Positions 30,669-39,910 of a stretch of 64,000 nucleotides of DNA are shown here, piece by piece (the stretch's first letter is position 1; each line of letters starts with the position of its first letter). Under the pieces are notes generated by a model. That model was given only the letters and a program-made list of their open reading frames with translations. It ran no database searches and was not told the origin of the DNA. The stretch is from Gemmatimonadota bacterium. GTDB lineage: Bacteria; Gemmatimonadota; Gemmatimonadetes; Gemmatimonadales; GWC2-71-9. Position numbers and translations under genes: made by a program. Location of the stretch: assembly GCA_016713435.1 (NCBI GenBank), contig JADJPD010000025.1, forward strand, positions 1 through 64,000. Reading direction: 5' to 3'.

Positions 30669-31088
30669 ATGCCAGGCATGGACCATCCTCCCCTCGAACC
30701 AGGTGAAGCCCTGCGGCTCCACGCGCCCGCCATCCGGGGCGCGGTGGCCCGGAGCGGGCCGAGCTTCCGCGCCACGGTCAGCCTCCCTGTCGTGCAGGAC
30801 CTGGATCTCTTCATCACCGACCGCCGGATCATCGTCCGCGCGGAGATCTTCCTGGGCCTGTTCGAATCCGACTACATCGCCTGGTACCCCCGGGCGGACC
30901 GGCCGACGGAGTCAGACGTGCTCACCCACGTCTACCTCACCCCGGACGGGCCGATGGGCCCCCTCCTCACCCTCGTCGCCAAAACCGGGCGCCCCTCCCT
31001 CCTCCGAGGCCCAGAACTGAGGCTGGCGCTCTACCTCCCTAACGCGGCAGCGGCGGCCGCCGCGCTCCCAGCAGACCTGCTGGGATGA
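30669..31088 (+). CDS. Conserved hypothetical protein, possible GRAM/PH-like fold
   Basis: The ATG at 30669 (or 30678) gives about 139 residues. The core EALRLHAPAIRGAVARSGPS, then LPVVQDLDLFITDRRIIVRA, then IAWYPRADRP has the strand order of GRAM/PH-like domains, where LxxTDRRIIV is a common motif. There is no signal peptide or transmembrane helix. The alanine-rich end is low complexity. The function is unknown. Confidence 0.6.
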   Translation: MPGMDHPPLEPGEALRLHAPAIRGAVARSGPSFRATVSLPVVQDLDLFITDRRIIVRAEIFLGLFESDYIAWYPRADRPTESDVLTHVYLTPDGPMGPLLTLVAKTGRPSLLRGPELRLALYLPNAAAAAAALPADLLG

Positions 31089-31255
31089 GGGCCCTCGTTC
31101 CGCCGCCCACCCGGGCGGTTCGTGCGGCGTAACAACCGCATCGCGCCGGGCCCAGCCATCCGCGCCGGGGTCCCTGCGGCGGGCGCCCAGGCATCCGCGC
31201 CGGTCCCGGGGGGGGGGCGGGGCGTCAGGCCACACGCGAGCCACCGAGAGGCCTG

Positions 31256-32479
31256 ATGGACCCCGTCCGCCGTGCCCGCACCGCCGTTGCCCCCGACGAC
31301 CGCCGCCTGGCGACGCGCTGGGTGCGTCACCCACTTCTCTGGGTGCCACTCGCCCTCCTGACGTTCGGCAGCTGCACCCGGCGGACCGCCGTCGAGGCCC
31401 TGCCGGGCACCACGACGATCGACAGCACGGCGCGCGCACTGATGCAGCGCGCGCATGTCGAGGGGCTCGCGCTCGCCGTCATTGATGCCGGGGCGGTGGT
31501 TCACGTGGCCGCCTACGGGATCCGCAACGCCGCCCGCGATCCGCTCACCACCGAGACCATCATGTACGGCGCTTCGCTGACGAAGACCGCCTTCACCTAC
31601 ATGGTGATGCAACTGGTGGACGAGGGGCGGCTGAGCCTCGATGCGCCGATCGCGGACCTGCTGCCACGCCCGCTGCCGGAGTACGACGATTACCACGATC
31701 TCGCCAGTGACCCGCGCTGGAAGCAGCTGACGCTGCGGATCCTGCTCACGCATACCTCCGGGTTCGCCAACTTCCGGTGGCTGGAGGACGATGGCAAGCT
31801 GCGGTTCCATCATGAGCCCGGCAGCCGCTACGGGTACTCCGGGGAGGGCTTCTACATCGCCCAGCTGGTGCTCGAGGAGGCGCTCGGCCTCGATGTCGGG
31901 CGGGAGATGCAGGTGCGCATCTTCGACCGGTTCGGCATGCCGCGCACCAGCATGCAGTGGCGGCCGGACTTCCGGGCGAACCTGGCGGACGGATTCCGCA
32001 TCGACGGGACTCCCGAGCCTCACGACGAGCGGTCGAGCGTGAGCGCGGCCGGCTCCATGGACACGGACATCGCGGACCAGGCCCGGCTCTGGGCGGCCAT
32101 CGTCCGAGGCGAGGGGCTGAGCCCCGCCTCGCGCCGCGAGATGATGCGGGGGCAGGCGCCGATCACGTCGCGGCAGCAGTTCCCGACGCTCGCTCCCGAC
32201 ACCAACCCGGCCAACCGCGCGATCGGCCTGGCCGCGGGCCTGGGGGTGGTCACGTTCCAGGACACCCGCGGCGCGATGTGGTTCAAGGGCGGGCACAACG
32301 AGTGGACGGGCAACATGGTCATCTGTCTCGAGCGCGGGCAGCGCTGCCTCGTCCTGCTCTCGAACGACGTGCGGGCCGAGCGCATCTACCCCGACCTGGC
32401 CCAAGCCATCCTCGGGCAGACGCGGATGCCGTGGGCCTGGGAGTACGACTGGCACCGGCCCGGAGCCCGCGGGGCCTGA
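31256..32479 (+). CDS. Serine hydrolase, class C beta-lactamase fold, paralogue of 15060-16292
   Basis: This 407-residue protein has a lipobox-like signal (LLTFGSC near residue 39) and the same domain as the gene at 15060: YGASLTKTAFTYMVMQLVDE, RYGYSGEGFYIAQLVLEEAL, WFKGGHNEWTGNM. By eye most residues of the catalytic domain are identical between the two, so they arose by duplication. A GAGAGG ribosome-binding site precedes the ATG. Periplasmic esterase or peptidase function is likely; antibiotic hydrolysis is not implied. Confidence 0.88.
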   Translation: MDPVRRARTAVAPDDRRLATRWVRHPLLWVPLALLTFGSCTRRTAVEALPGTTTIDSTARALMQRAHVEGLALAVIDAGAVVHVAAYGIRNAARDPLTTETIMYGASLTKTAFTYMVMQLVDEGRLSLDAPIADLLPRPLPEYDDYHDLASDPRWKQLTLRILLTHTSGFANFRWLEDDGKLRFHHEPGSRYGYSGEGFYIAQLVLEEALGLDVGREMQVRIFDRFGMPRTSMQWRPDFRANLADGFRIDGTPEPHDERSSVSAAGSMDTDIADQARLWAAIVRGEGLSPASRREMMRGQAPITSRQQFPTLAPDTNPANRAIGLAAGLGVVTFQDTRGAMWFKGGHNEWTGNMVICLERGQRCLVLLSNDVRAERIYPDLAQAILGQTRMPWAWEYDWHRPGARGA

Positions 32480-32642
32480 GGCAGTTCGCGGCCTTAACGC
32501 ACCACGCTGTGGCTTGCCGGTGCGTTGCAGCCGCCGCTGACGCGCCACGCTCCTCGCGGCAGGGTGGCATCTTCCCGAAACCTCCTCCCCTCGCCTCCCC
32601 GTAGAGCGGGCTTCCCAAGCCCTTCTCCCACCAGAGGCCCCG

Positions 32643-33392
32643 ATGCTGCGTCCCACCCTGCTACTCCTGCTGGCCACGCTCCCGCTGCGCACCGGGAATC
32701 CTCGGCCCGCCACGTCCGCGCAGCCCGACACCCTGCGGCCCGGCAGTCCGGCCCTCCTGCTGGAGCGCGTTCGACCCTACGACCTGGAGCGCGAGCTTCA
32801 TTTCACCCGTGGGGACACGACCCGCCCGTTCGGGCGCCAGGGCGAGCGGCTCGTCCTTGATACCACCCACGGCAATGCCTCCCTCCTGCACGTCCTCACC
32901 TTCGACACGCCGGCGGCCCTCACCATCGACAGCAGCTGGGTGGATCCCGCGACACTGGCGCCTCGTCGCCTGGTGTCGCGCAACCGGTTCCGGACCGTCG
33001 TCCTGGAGTTCGGGGCGAGCACGGTGCGGAGCACCACGACGCCCGCGAGCGGCGCGGCGACCGTCGCCGATCACCCGCTCCCCTCCCCGGTGTTCGAGTG
33101 GAACATGCTCCCGGTGGTACTCGCTGCGCTGGACCTTCATGACGGTGACCGCTTCGTGCTCCCCATCTTCAGCGATCGCGCTGGGGCGGTGGCGTGGTAC
33201 ACGGTGGCCGTGAGCGCCGATTCGCTCGAGCGCTCGTCCGGCTTCCAGGCGCCGATGTGGCGCCTCGAGGCCACGCCCGACTCGGGCGCCCCGTCCGCCC
33301 GCTGGTGGGTGTCGCGCCGGCATCACTTCCTGGATCAGGCCCGGTTGAGCGAGCCCGGAGCCACCATGCTCTACACGCGCGGGGGCCTGTAG
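32643..33392 (+). CDS. Secreted protein of unknown function, DUF3108-like
   Basis: This 249-residue protein has a signal peptide (LRPTLLLLLATLPLRTG). The mature part is beta-rich (DTTHGNASLLHVLTFDTPAA, LVSRNRFRTVVLEFGASTVR, PSPVFEWNMLPVVLAALDLH) and ends WRLEATPDSGAPSARWWVSR, RHHFLDQARL. This pattern, in which a converted hidden variable is compared with measured output, resembles DUF3108-type periplasmic proteins with GARRWWVd-like ends. No catalytic motif is visible. Confidence 0.65.
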   Translation: MLRPTLLLLLATLPLRTGNPRPATSAQPDTLRPGSPALLLERVRPYDLERELHFTRGDTTRPFGRQGERLVLDTTHGNASLLHVLTFDTPAALTIDSSWVDPATLAPRRLVSRNRFRTVVLEFGASTVRSTTTPASGAATVADHPLPSPVFEWNMLPVVLAALDLHDGDRFVLPIFSDRAGAVAWYTVAVSADSLERSSGFQAPMWRLEATPDSGAPSARWWVSRRHHFLDQARLSEPGATMLYTRGGL

Positions 33393-33484
33393 CACCGGGT
33401 CCGCGGCTGGACCATGGCGTGGAGCTGGCGCGCGCGGGCGATGGCCGGCGCGATGTCCTGCCGTCGGGCGGCGGGCCGGGGCGG

Positions 33485-34339
33485 CTAGCGAACGGGGCGG
33501 TCCACGGACGCCGTGGGATCGGCGGCGCTCCGTGTCCCGCCCCGCACCGCCCCCGGCGTCGCGCCCGTCGCCCGCTTGAGCTCCCGTGTCATGTGGCTCT
33601 GGTCGGTGAATCCCGCGCTCGCGGCGATGTCGGGGAGGGAGCGGCGGGTCCCCGTGAGCAGCGCGCAGGCGCGCTCCACGCGACGGCGGCGGAGATAGTC
33701 GCCGGGTGTCTCGCCCAGGAACCGATGGAAGGCGCGGGCGAAGTACACGGGATGCACCCCCACCTCGCGTGCGACCTCGCCCACGGTGACCTCCTCGCCG
33801 CACCGATCGGCCAGGAGGGTCCGGGCCCGCTCGAGCCAGCCCGGCGGCCGGCGGGACCGGTCCGGCTTCGAGGTCACCAGCTCCAGCAGCTCGAGCGCCA
33901 GGCTCTCGACCGTCAAGGCGGGGCCGCGCGCGAGCTGCGCGGCCAATCGGGTGGCGAGGCGGGTCCCCTCCGCCCCCGGCACCGCGACGGCGTGATCGAG
34001 GAGCGGAGCTTCCTCGCCGGCGAGGTCGAGCTCCCGCGGCGCGATGGAGACGGCGAGAAACCGCCCGGCGACCGGCGCCGAGGGCGTGTGCCGCTCGAAC
34101 CGGTCGCGATGGGTGGTGCCGGGCGGGTTGTAGACGAGCATCGGCGCCGTGGCGACGGCCGGCGCGCCGCGGGCCGAGCTTACATACAGGCCGCCCAGGA
34201 CGAGGACGAAGTGTGCCTCGTCGTGCGTGTGGCGCTCGACGGTGGCGTGCGGATCCGCGTCCCGCAGGGCGACCTCGAACCCGCGGATGCGGGCGCGGGT
34301 CTGCACGATGCCGTAGAAGGCGGCGTAGGGGAGGCGCAT
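33485..34339 (-). CDS. AraC-family transcriptional regulator
   Basis: From the ATG at 34339 this protein has an N-terminal cupin-like sensor domain (EVALRDADPHATVERHTHDE, then LVYNPPGTTHRDRF) and a C-terminal AraC double helix-turn-helix (VTVGEVAREVGVHPVYFARA, then GETPGDYLRRRRVERA and LPDIAASAGFTDQSHMTREL). The ligand is unknown. An upstream ATG at 34414 would add 25 residues; neither start has a good ribosome-binding site. It is divergent from the serine hydrolase gene at 34493, which it may regulate. The frame extends far upstream to 36070 only as an antisense shadow. Confidence 0.87.
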   Translation of the reverse strand: MRLPYAAFYGIVQTRARIRGFEVALRDADPHATVERHTHDEAHFVLVLGGLYVSSARGAPAVATAPMLVYNPPGTTHRDRFERHTPSAPVAGRFLAVSIAPRELDLAGEEAPLLDHAVAVPGAEGTRLATRLAAQLARGPALTVESLALELLELVTSKPDRSRRPPGWLERARTLLADRCGEEVTVGEVAREVGVHPVYFARAFHRFLGETPGDYLRRRRVERACALLTGTRRSLPDIAASAGFTDQSHMTRELKRATGATPGAVRGGTRSAADPTASVDRPVR

Positions 34340-34492
34340 CGGGTCGTCGGCCAGTGGCTGAGAGTGGTGAGCCGGGCGCGGCCGGCGCGCGCGGCCCGGG
34401 TGCTGAGGTTGCATCCGTACAAGACGTGAACGGGGTGCCGTGGTATCGTTGACGCAGCACGCCGGATCCCTCGACCCCTGCCCCCCCGACCC

Positions 34493-36265
34493 ATGCGCCC
34501 GCGCTCCCTGCTCCTGGCCATCCTGACGCCCCTCGCCCTCCCGGTGGTTGCGCAGCAGACGTTGGGCGATGGGCTCGTCGGGCTCTGGGGGACCGAGTCG
34601 CTGCTCGGGCCGGCGGTGCGTGGGCTGGTCCTGGTCGAGGAGCATGACGGAATGTGGACGGCCCAGGTTGCGGGCATGGAGGGCCGAAGTGTCGCGACGC
34701 GCGAGCCGCGGGGCGCGGCCGGAAGCCGCAACGGCGCGATCGTCTCCTTTCCCGGCCGGCCGGAGCAGCTGCGCCTCCTGGCGGAGCAGCGGGGCCGGCG
34801 GACCGCGCTCCGGGGGTTCTGGGTGCAGCCAGCCGGCAACCTGCCGGCGTACGCCACCCCGCTCAGCTTCGTGCCCGCGGGGCCCGGGCGATGGCGCGCG
34901 ACGATCACCCCGCTCGATGAGCGCTTCTCGCTCTTCTTCCAGGTGACCGGGGACAGCGGGGGCGCGCTGCGCGCGGTGGCGCGGAATCCCGACTACAACT
35001 GGGGGGCGCGCTGGCCCTGGTTTCGCCTCGAGCTGGTTGACGGCGGGACAGCGATCGCGCTCATCGATCCCGCGACCGGTCGGCAGCGCTTTGCGCAGCC
35101 GTACGACAGCGCGCAGCGCCGCATCACCTTCGATTTCGGGGCCCTCCTCGTGGCCCGCCCCCTGGAGGCCGACGCCGCGCCCGGCTTCTACCCCCGCCCG
35201 CCGCACGCGGCCCCGTACCGGTATCGCGTCCCCGCCGACCTCGGCGACGGCTGGCGCGTGGCCGCCGCCGACCGCGTGGGACTCGACGTGGAGCTCCTCG
35301 CCGAACTGGTCCGGGCGATCTCGGCCACCAACCCCGCCGACGTCCGGGCCAACGACACGATGCCGCGCCTTCACTCGCTCCTGGTGGCACGCCACGGCCA
35401 GCTCGTGCTCGATGAGTACTTCTACGGCTACGCGCCCGACCGCCCGCACGACCTGCGCTCGGCGTCGAAGACGTTCACCTCGGTGATGGCGGGGATCGCC
35501 ATGCGGGGGCATCCCCGCTTCCGGGCCGGCACGCCGCTGGCGGAGCTCATGCCCCGGGCCCGGGGCACGGAGGCGGGACGGGCCACGATCGGGCAGCTCC
35601 TGACCCACACCTCGGGGCTCGCCTGCGACGACGATGACGACACGTCGCCGGGCAACGAGGACACGATGCAGGCGCAGTCGACCGACTGGTACGGCCATAC
35701 CCTGGCCCTCCCCCGGGCGCACCCGCCTGGCGAGCGGTACGCCTACTGCTCGGCGGGGATCAACCTCGTCGGCGGCGCCATCGCGGCGGTGACCGGCGAG
35801 TGGCTCCCCGCGTTCTTCGAGCGGGAGCTGGCCCGGCCCCTCGGCATCCCGTGGTTCGCGATGAACCTGATGCCGTCGGGGGAGGGCTACGCGGGGGGTG
35901 GCATGCACCTGCGCCCCCGGGACTTCCTCAAGTTCGGCGAGCTCTACCTGCGCGGCGGGGTCTGGAACGGGCGGCGCGTCGTGGGGGCGGAATGGGTCCA
36001 GGCGTCGACCGCGCGGCAGGTTGACCGCCCCGACGATGGCTCGACGGATGGCTACGCCTGGCACCGGCACACGCTCGTGGTGGAAGGCCAGCGCTTCGAC
36101 AGCTATGAAGCCGGCGGGAACGGCGGCCAGTTCGTGACCGTGATCCCGGCCCTCGACCTCGTCGTGGCGACGACGGCCGGCAACTACGGGCAGTACCGGA
36201 TCTGGCGGAGGATCCGGGAGGAGCTGGTCCCGCGATACGTGATGGCGGCGGTGCGAGGCCGGTGA
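34493..36265 (+). CDS. Secreted serine hydrolase (beta-lactamase class C family), large
   Basis: This 590-residue protein has a signal peptide (MRPRSLLLAILTPLALPVVA) and an N-terminal beta-rich region of about 230 residues. The catalytic domain holds the SASK tetrad in DLRSASKTFTSVMAGIAMRG, the Tyr motif RYAYCSAGINLVGG and a C-terminal YEAGGNGGQFVTVIP (KTG-like box region). GEGYAGGGMHLRPRDFLKFG is typical of the 6-aminohexanoate-dimer hydrolase/esterase branch. It is probably an extracytoplasmic esterase or amidase. The AraC-type gene lies divergently upstream. Confidence 0.9.
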   Translation: MRPRSLLLAILTPLALPVVAQQTLGDGLVGLWGTESLLGPAVRGLVLVEEHDGMWTAQVAGMEGRSVATREPRGAAGSRNGAIVSFPGRPEQLRLLAEQRGRRTALRGFWVQPAGNLPAYATPLSFVPAGPGRWRATITPLDERFSLFFQVTGDSGGALRAVARNPDYNWGARWPWFRLELVDGGTAIALIDPATGRQRFAQPYDSAQRRITFDFGALLVARPLEADAAPGFYPRPPHAAPYRYRVPADLGDGWRVAAADRVGLDVELLAELVRAISATNPADVRANDTMPRLHSLLVARHGQLVLDEYFYGYAPDRPHDLRSASKTFTSVMAGIAMRGHPRFRAGTPLAELMPRARGTEAGRATIGQLLTHTSGLACDDDDDTSPGNEDTMQAQSTDWYGHTLALPRAHPPGERYAYCSAGINLVGGAIAAVTGEWLPAFFERELARPLGIPWFAMNLMPSGEGYAGGGMHLRPRDFLKFGELYLRGGVWNGRRVVGAEWVQASTARQVDRPDDGSTDGYAWHRHTLVVEGQRFDSYEAGGNGGQFVTVIPALDLVVATTAGNYGQYRIWRRIREELVPRYVMAAVRGR

Positions 36266-36406
36266 GGAGTGCGGCGTGCGGCACGCGCACGCACTTCCGG
36301 GGCGGCCGTTTGCGCGGGTGACGCTGACGCGGCAATAGGCGCCCCGCGCCGGCGTGCGGCCACGGGCCGGATCTTCGTCGTTGAAGGAACGTCACCCTGA
36401 ACCGGG

Positions 36407-36754
36407 ATGGTCATGGCCAAGTACCTGATCTCATTCCCCAGCGCCGCCATGGTGGTGCCGCCCGAGGAGATGGAGGCGGTGAGTCGCGACTCGCACGCGG
36501 TGATCGCCGAGGCGAAGGCGGCCGGGGTGTACGTCTTCGGGGGCGGCATTGACGAGGCGGTGGCGCCGGTGCTCGTGTCGGCGGACGGCACGGCGGCCCC
36601 GGGCGGGTATCCGTGGGCACCGCCGCTCACGGGAGGCCTGCTCGTGCTGGAGGTCCCGTCGCGCGAGGAAGCGGAGCGGTGGGCAGCGTGGGTGGCGCAC
36701 GCCTGCCGGTGCGGGCAGGAGTTGCGGGTGTTTGGGTTTGACCCGGAGTCCTAG
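36407..36754 (+). CDS. YCII-related protein
   Basis: This 115-residue protein has the YCII-like ferredoxin-type fold: KYLISFPSAAMVVPPEEMEA, an Asp-less variant of the usual HxxH/D core, VSRDSHAVIAEAKAAGVYVF and the final GGLLVLEVPSREEAERWAAW, RVFGFDPES. YCII and DGPF-type proteins are small cytoplasmic proteins often found near sigma factors and VOC proteins; no reaction is established. The start may be the second Met (36413). Confidence 0.82.
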   Translation: MVMAKYLISFPSAAMVVPPEEMEAVSRDSHAVIAEAKAAGVYVFGGGIDEAVAPVLVSADGTAAPGGYPWAPPLTGGLLVLEVPSREEAERWAAWVAHACRCGQELRVFGFDPES

Positions 36755-36927
36755 CGCGCGGCGACCTCCCGGACCGCGCGCGACCCCACCTCGCCGACGC
36801 AGTGGCCTGCTCCGCGCCGACGCCCCGCGCTGAGCATCCCAGCCGGGCCGCGGCCTGAATCCCCGACCGGCTCCGGCTCGTCTCGTTCGGGATGCGACCC
36901 TCTCCCCTTCTCCCGCCGGACCCGTCC

Positions 36928-38101
36928 ATGCGCCTTGCGCTCGCCGTGTTTCTCCTCGCGTCGTCGGCGCCCCTCCAGGCGCAGGCACCGCTGGTGCAGG
37001 GTGCGGTCTACGTGGACCAGAACCAGAATGGCCGCCGTGATCCCGGCGAGCGCGGGCTGGCCGAGGTCACGGTGTCGAACCAGGACACCGTGGTGGCGAC
37101 CGACGCGGCGGGGGAGTTCCGGATCGGGCGCGGGCCCAATGGTCTCGTGTTCGTCTCGGCGCCGGATGGGCATCGGGTGGTCGGCCGCTTCTGGCGGAAC
37201 GTGGCGGACGGGCCGGCGCGGATCGAGTTCGGCCTCGCGCCGTCGCCCGCGCCGGCGGAGTTCCGCTTCGCGTACGCCGCCGACACGCACATCTCGCCGG
37301 CGTCCGCGGCGCGCACCCGCCGGCTGCGCACGCTGGTGGACTCGCTCCGGCCGGCGTTCGTGCTCATCGCCGGCGACCTGGTGCGCGACGCGCTCCGGGT
37401 GGGGAGGCGGAGGCGACGTCGTACTACGAGCTGTTCCTGGGGAGCTCCGCCAGTTCGTGACGCCGGCATGGACGGTGCCCGGCAACCACGAGATCTTCGG
37501 GATCGAGCAGGACAAGTCGCACGTCGAGGCGACGCATCCGCTGTTCGGGCGGAAGATGTACCAGCACTACTTCGGCCCCGACTACTACTCGTTCACCTAT
37601 GGCGGGGTGCACTTCGTGGGGCTCAACACCGTGGACGTGGACGGCCCGTCGTACTACGGGCACGTGGACAGCCTGCAGCTGGCGTGGCTGGCGCGGGACC
37701 TGGCGCGGATTCCCGCGACGATGCCGGTGGTGACCTTCAACCACATCCCGCTGGTGAGCACCATCGAGGGGCTCAACGGCTACACCGACGCGCCGCCGGC
37801 GCCGTCGGTGATCACGGTGGGCGGGACGACGGTGTTCCGGCACGTGGTGTCGAACGTGACGGAGGTGCTGGCGGTGCTGCGGGCGCGGCCGCACGTGCTG
37901 GCGCTCGGGGCGCACGTGCACGCGGGGGAGAAGATCGCGTACGAGATCGGGGGCGTGCGGACGCGGTTCGAGCAGAGCGCGGCGGTGGTGGGGCCGTCGG
38001 AGATCGGGCCGCTGACGTTTCCGTCGGGGTTCACGGTGTACACGGTGCGCGGGGGCGTGATTGATGGGGGGCGGTTCGTGGGGATCGCGACAGGGCCGTG
38101 A
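36928..38101 (+). pseudogene. Secreted calcineurin-like metallophosphoesterase, two apparent frameshifts
   Basis: The ATG at 36928 gives a signal peptide (MRLALAVFLLASSAPLQAQ), a small beta-sandwich domain (GAVYVDQNQNGRRDPGERGL, SdrD-B-like) and the start of a metallophosphoesterase: FAYAADTHISPASAA, LRPAFVLIAGDLVRDALRVG. The frame is lost at GTGGGGAGG (about 37400) and shifts again at CTGGGGAGC (about 37440). From there ELRQFVTPAWTVPGNHEIFG, VVTFNHIPLV and LALGAHVHAGEKIAYEIGG complete the metal-ligand set to the stop at 38101. Both shifts fit one missing G. With both repaired the enzyme would be intact, about 390 residues. Confidence 0.8.
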
Positions 38102-38230
38102 CGGCGTGCCGCCCCCGGCGCACGCCCGCCGAGGCGTGGCGCCGGGAGACGGGGCCTGTTGCACCGGGGTGAACGGGTTAGACTGCGATTGGTCCCCGCA
38201 CTCCCGGTCCAGCCCTCACCCACCCCGCCC

Positions 38231-39067
38231 GTGCGCCGAGTCCTCAACCTCGCCAGTCCCGACCGCAGCACCCGCCGCAACCGCGCGCTCGGCGCCACGC
38301 TCGCCTTCGTGGCCGGCGCCACCAACGCCGGCGGCTACCTGGCCGTGGGCCAGTACACCTCGCACATGACGGGCATCGTCTCGACGCTGGCCGACGACAT
38401 CGCGCTGGGCCGGGCCCGGCCGGCGCTGGCGGCGGTGGGCGCGCTGCTGGCGTTCACGCTCGGGGCGATGACCACGGCGATCACGGTCAACTGGGCGCGC
38501 CGGCGCGAGCTGCGGAGCCGGTTTGCGATCCCGCTGCTGCTCGAGGCGCTGTTGCTGCTGCTGTTCGGGCTGTTCGGGGGCGTGCTGGGCGGGTACACGT
38601 CACTGGCGGTGCCGATGGCGGTACTGCTGCTCTGCTACCTGATGGGGCTCCAGAACGCGGTGATCACCAAGATCTCGAGCGCGGAGATCCGGACCACGCA
38701 CGTGACGGGGCTCATCACGGACGTGGGCCTCGAGCTCGGGCGGCTGGTGTACGTGAACCGGGCGGAGCTGCCGGAGACGGTGCGCGCCAACCGCGAGCGG
38801 CTGGGGGTGCACAGCCTGCTGCTGGGGGCGTTCCTGGCGGGCGGGGTGGCGGGGGCACTCGGCTTCAAGGTGGTGGGGAACGTGGCGGTGCTGCCGCTGG
38901 CGGGACTGCTGCTGCTGGTGGGGCCTCAAGCCGGTGGCGACGGATCTTGGGGAGGCGCTCTGAGGCTCCCCAGTTCGGGGCCCGTGCACGCGTCCAAGCG
39001 GCCGGCGCAGGGCGCGCCGTGTGCGCGGAACGCCCTTCTTCCGTCTCACGAGGCCGCACGACCATGA
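38231..39067 (+). CDS. DUF1275/YoaK-family membrane protein, altered C-terminus
   Basis: The GTG at 38231 opens a YoaK-like protein with six predicted transmembrane helices (LGATLAFVAGATNAGGYLAV, SHMTGIVSTLADDIALG, LLLCYLMGLQNAVITKISSA, IRTTHVTGLITDVGLELGRL). The HMTG and THVTG repeats are family hallmarks. After LLLLVG the frame runs on as low-complexity sequence to 39067, whereas shifting by one base gives LKPVATDLGEAL and a TGA at 38961-38963. An extra G in GTGGGGCC is likely. The role is unknown; these proteins are possible transporters. Confidence 0.82.
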   Translation: MRRVLNLASPDRSTRRNRALGATLAFVAGATNAGGYLAVGQYTSHMTGIVSTLADDIALGRARPALAAVGALLAFTLGAMTTAITVNWARRRELRSRFAIPLLLEALLLLLFGLFGGVLGGYTSLAVPMAVLLLCYLMGLQNAVITKISSAEIRTTHVTGLITDVGLELGRLVYVNRAELPETVRANRERLGVHSLLLGAFLAGGVAGALGFKVVGNVAVLPLAGLLLLVGPQAGGDGSWGGALRLPSSGPVHASKRPAQGAPCARNALLPSHEAARP

Positions 39068-39082
39068 CTTCCCCCACGATCA

Positions 39083-39298
39083 TTGCTCGAGATCGAGGAC
39101 CTCGTGTCGGCCGCGGAGTCGCGCTCGCAGGGACATGGCGGGATGCTGTTCGACTGGCTGGTGCGGCGGGCGGAGGCGGAGGGGTGCGATCACCTGCGGC
39201 TGGTGTCGCGGGTGACGCGGACGGAGGCGCATGCGTTCTACCGGCGGAAGGGGATGGAGGCGGAGGCGTACTACTTCTCCATGCTGGTGGGGCGCTGA
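39083..39298 (+). pseudogene. GNAT acetyltransferase C-terminal fragment
   Basis: The frame reads IEDLVSAAESRSQGHGGMLF, then DWLVRRAEAEGCDHLRLVSR and EAHAFYRRKGMEAEAYYFSM, the C-terminal half of a GNAT protein with an altered acetyl-CoA loop (SRSQGHGG). No N-terminal half is found in any upstream frame; the upstream DNA is the end of the DUF1275 gene. It may still be translated from a TTG/CTG near 39083 but cannot make a full GNAT fold. Confidence 0.65.
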
Positions 39299-39426
39299 GG
39301 ATCCCGGACCGGCCCGTGGCGGCCGGGTGCCGGCAGTGTAGCTTGGAGCCATTCCACGCCGCCAGCTCCATGGCGTGCGCCTGATTTTGAGCCGCTGGTC
39401 ACACACTCCTTCATCGTGGAGCCGGC

Positions 39427-39903
39427 ATGACGGTCAAGCGCATGGACAACGTCGGGATCGTGGTCGAGGACCTCGATGCCGCGATCACGTTCTTCACCGC
39501 GCTCGGCCTGATCCTCGAGGGCCGCATGCCGATCACCGGCCCCTGGGCGGGCCGGGTGACGGGGGTGCGGGACCAGCAGGTGGAGATCGCGATGCTGCGG
39601 ACGCCCGATGGGCACAGCCGCGTGGAGCTGTCGCGCTTCGACGCGCCGGCGATCGCGTCGGATCACCGCCGGGCGCCGGTCAACTCGCTGGGGTACCTGC
39701 GGGTGATGTTCGCGGTGGACGACCTCGATGCCACCCTGGCCCGGCTCCGCCCGCTCGGCGGGACGGTGGTGGATGAGGTGGTGGACTACGAGGGGGTGTA
39801 CCGGCTGTGCTACCTCCGGGGGCCCGAGGGGGTGCTCATCGGGCTGGCGCAGCAGCTGGACCCAAAGGCCGTCCGCGAAGATCCCCTGAACCGGCAGCAG
39901 TGA
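39427..39903 (+). CDS. VOC-family (glyoxalase/dioxygenase superfamily) protein
   Basis: This 158-residue protein has two beta-alpha-beta-beta-beta modules: MDNVGIVVEDLDAAITFFTA, LGLILEGRMPITG and VMFAVDDLDATLARLRPLGG, with YRLCYLRGPEGVLIGLAQQL at the end. The final Glu of many glyoxalases (GxxIEL) is Gly-Leu here, so metal binding may be incomplete. Substrate unknown. It lies 7 bases upstream of a dihydrofolate-reductase-like gene, probably in one operon. Confidence 0.87.
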   Translation: MTVKRMDNVGIVVEDLDAAITFFTALGLILEGRMPITGPWAGRVTGVRDQQVEIAMLRTPDGHSRVELSRFDAPAIASDHRRAPVNSLGYLRVMFAVDDLDATLARLRPLGGTVVDEVVDYEGVYRLCYLRGPEGVLIGLAQQLDPKAVREDPLNRQQ

Positions 39904-39910
39904 GGGCGCC

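Noticed and set aside
32480..32600. Possible attC (CCTTAAC ... GTTGCAGCCGCCGCTGACG)
   Set aside because: A short inverted repeat and a GTTGCAGC match exist, but the right arm, the R' core and the conserved interior are absent.
33485..36070. 861-codon minus-strand frame
   Set aside because: Only 33485-34339 is a real gene (AraC family). The rest is antisense to the serine hydrolase at 34493-36265 and has the arginine- and histidine-rich composition of a GC-rich shadow frame.
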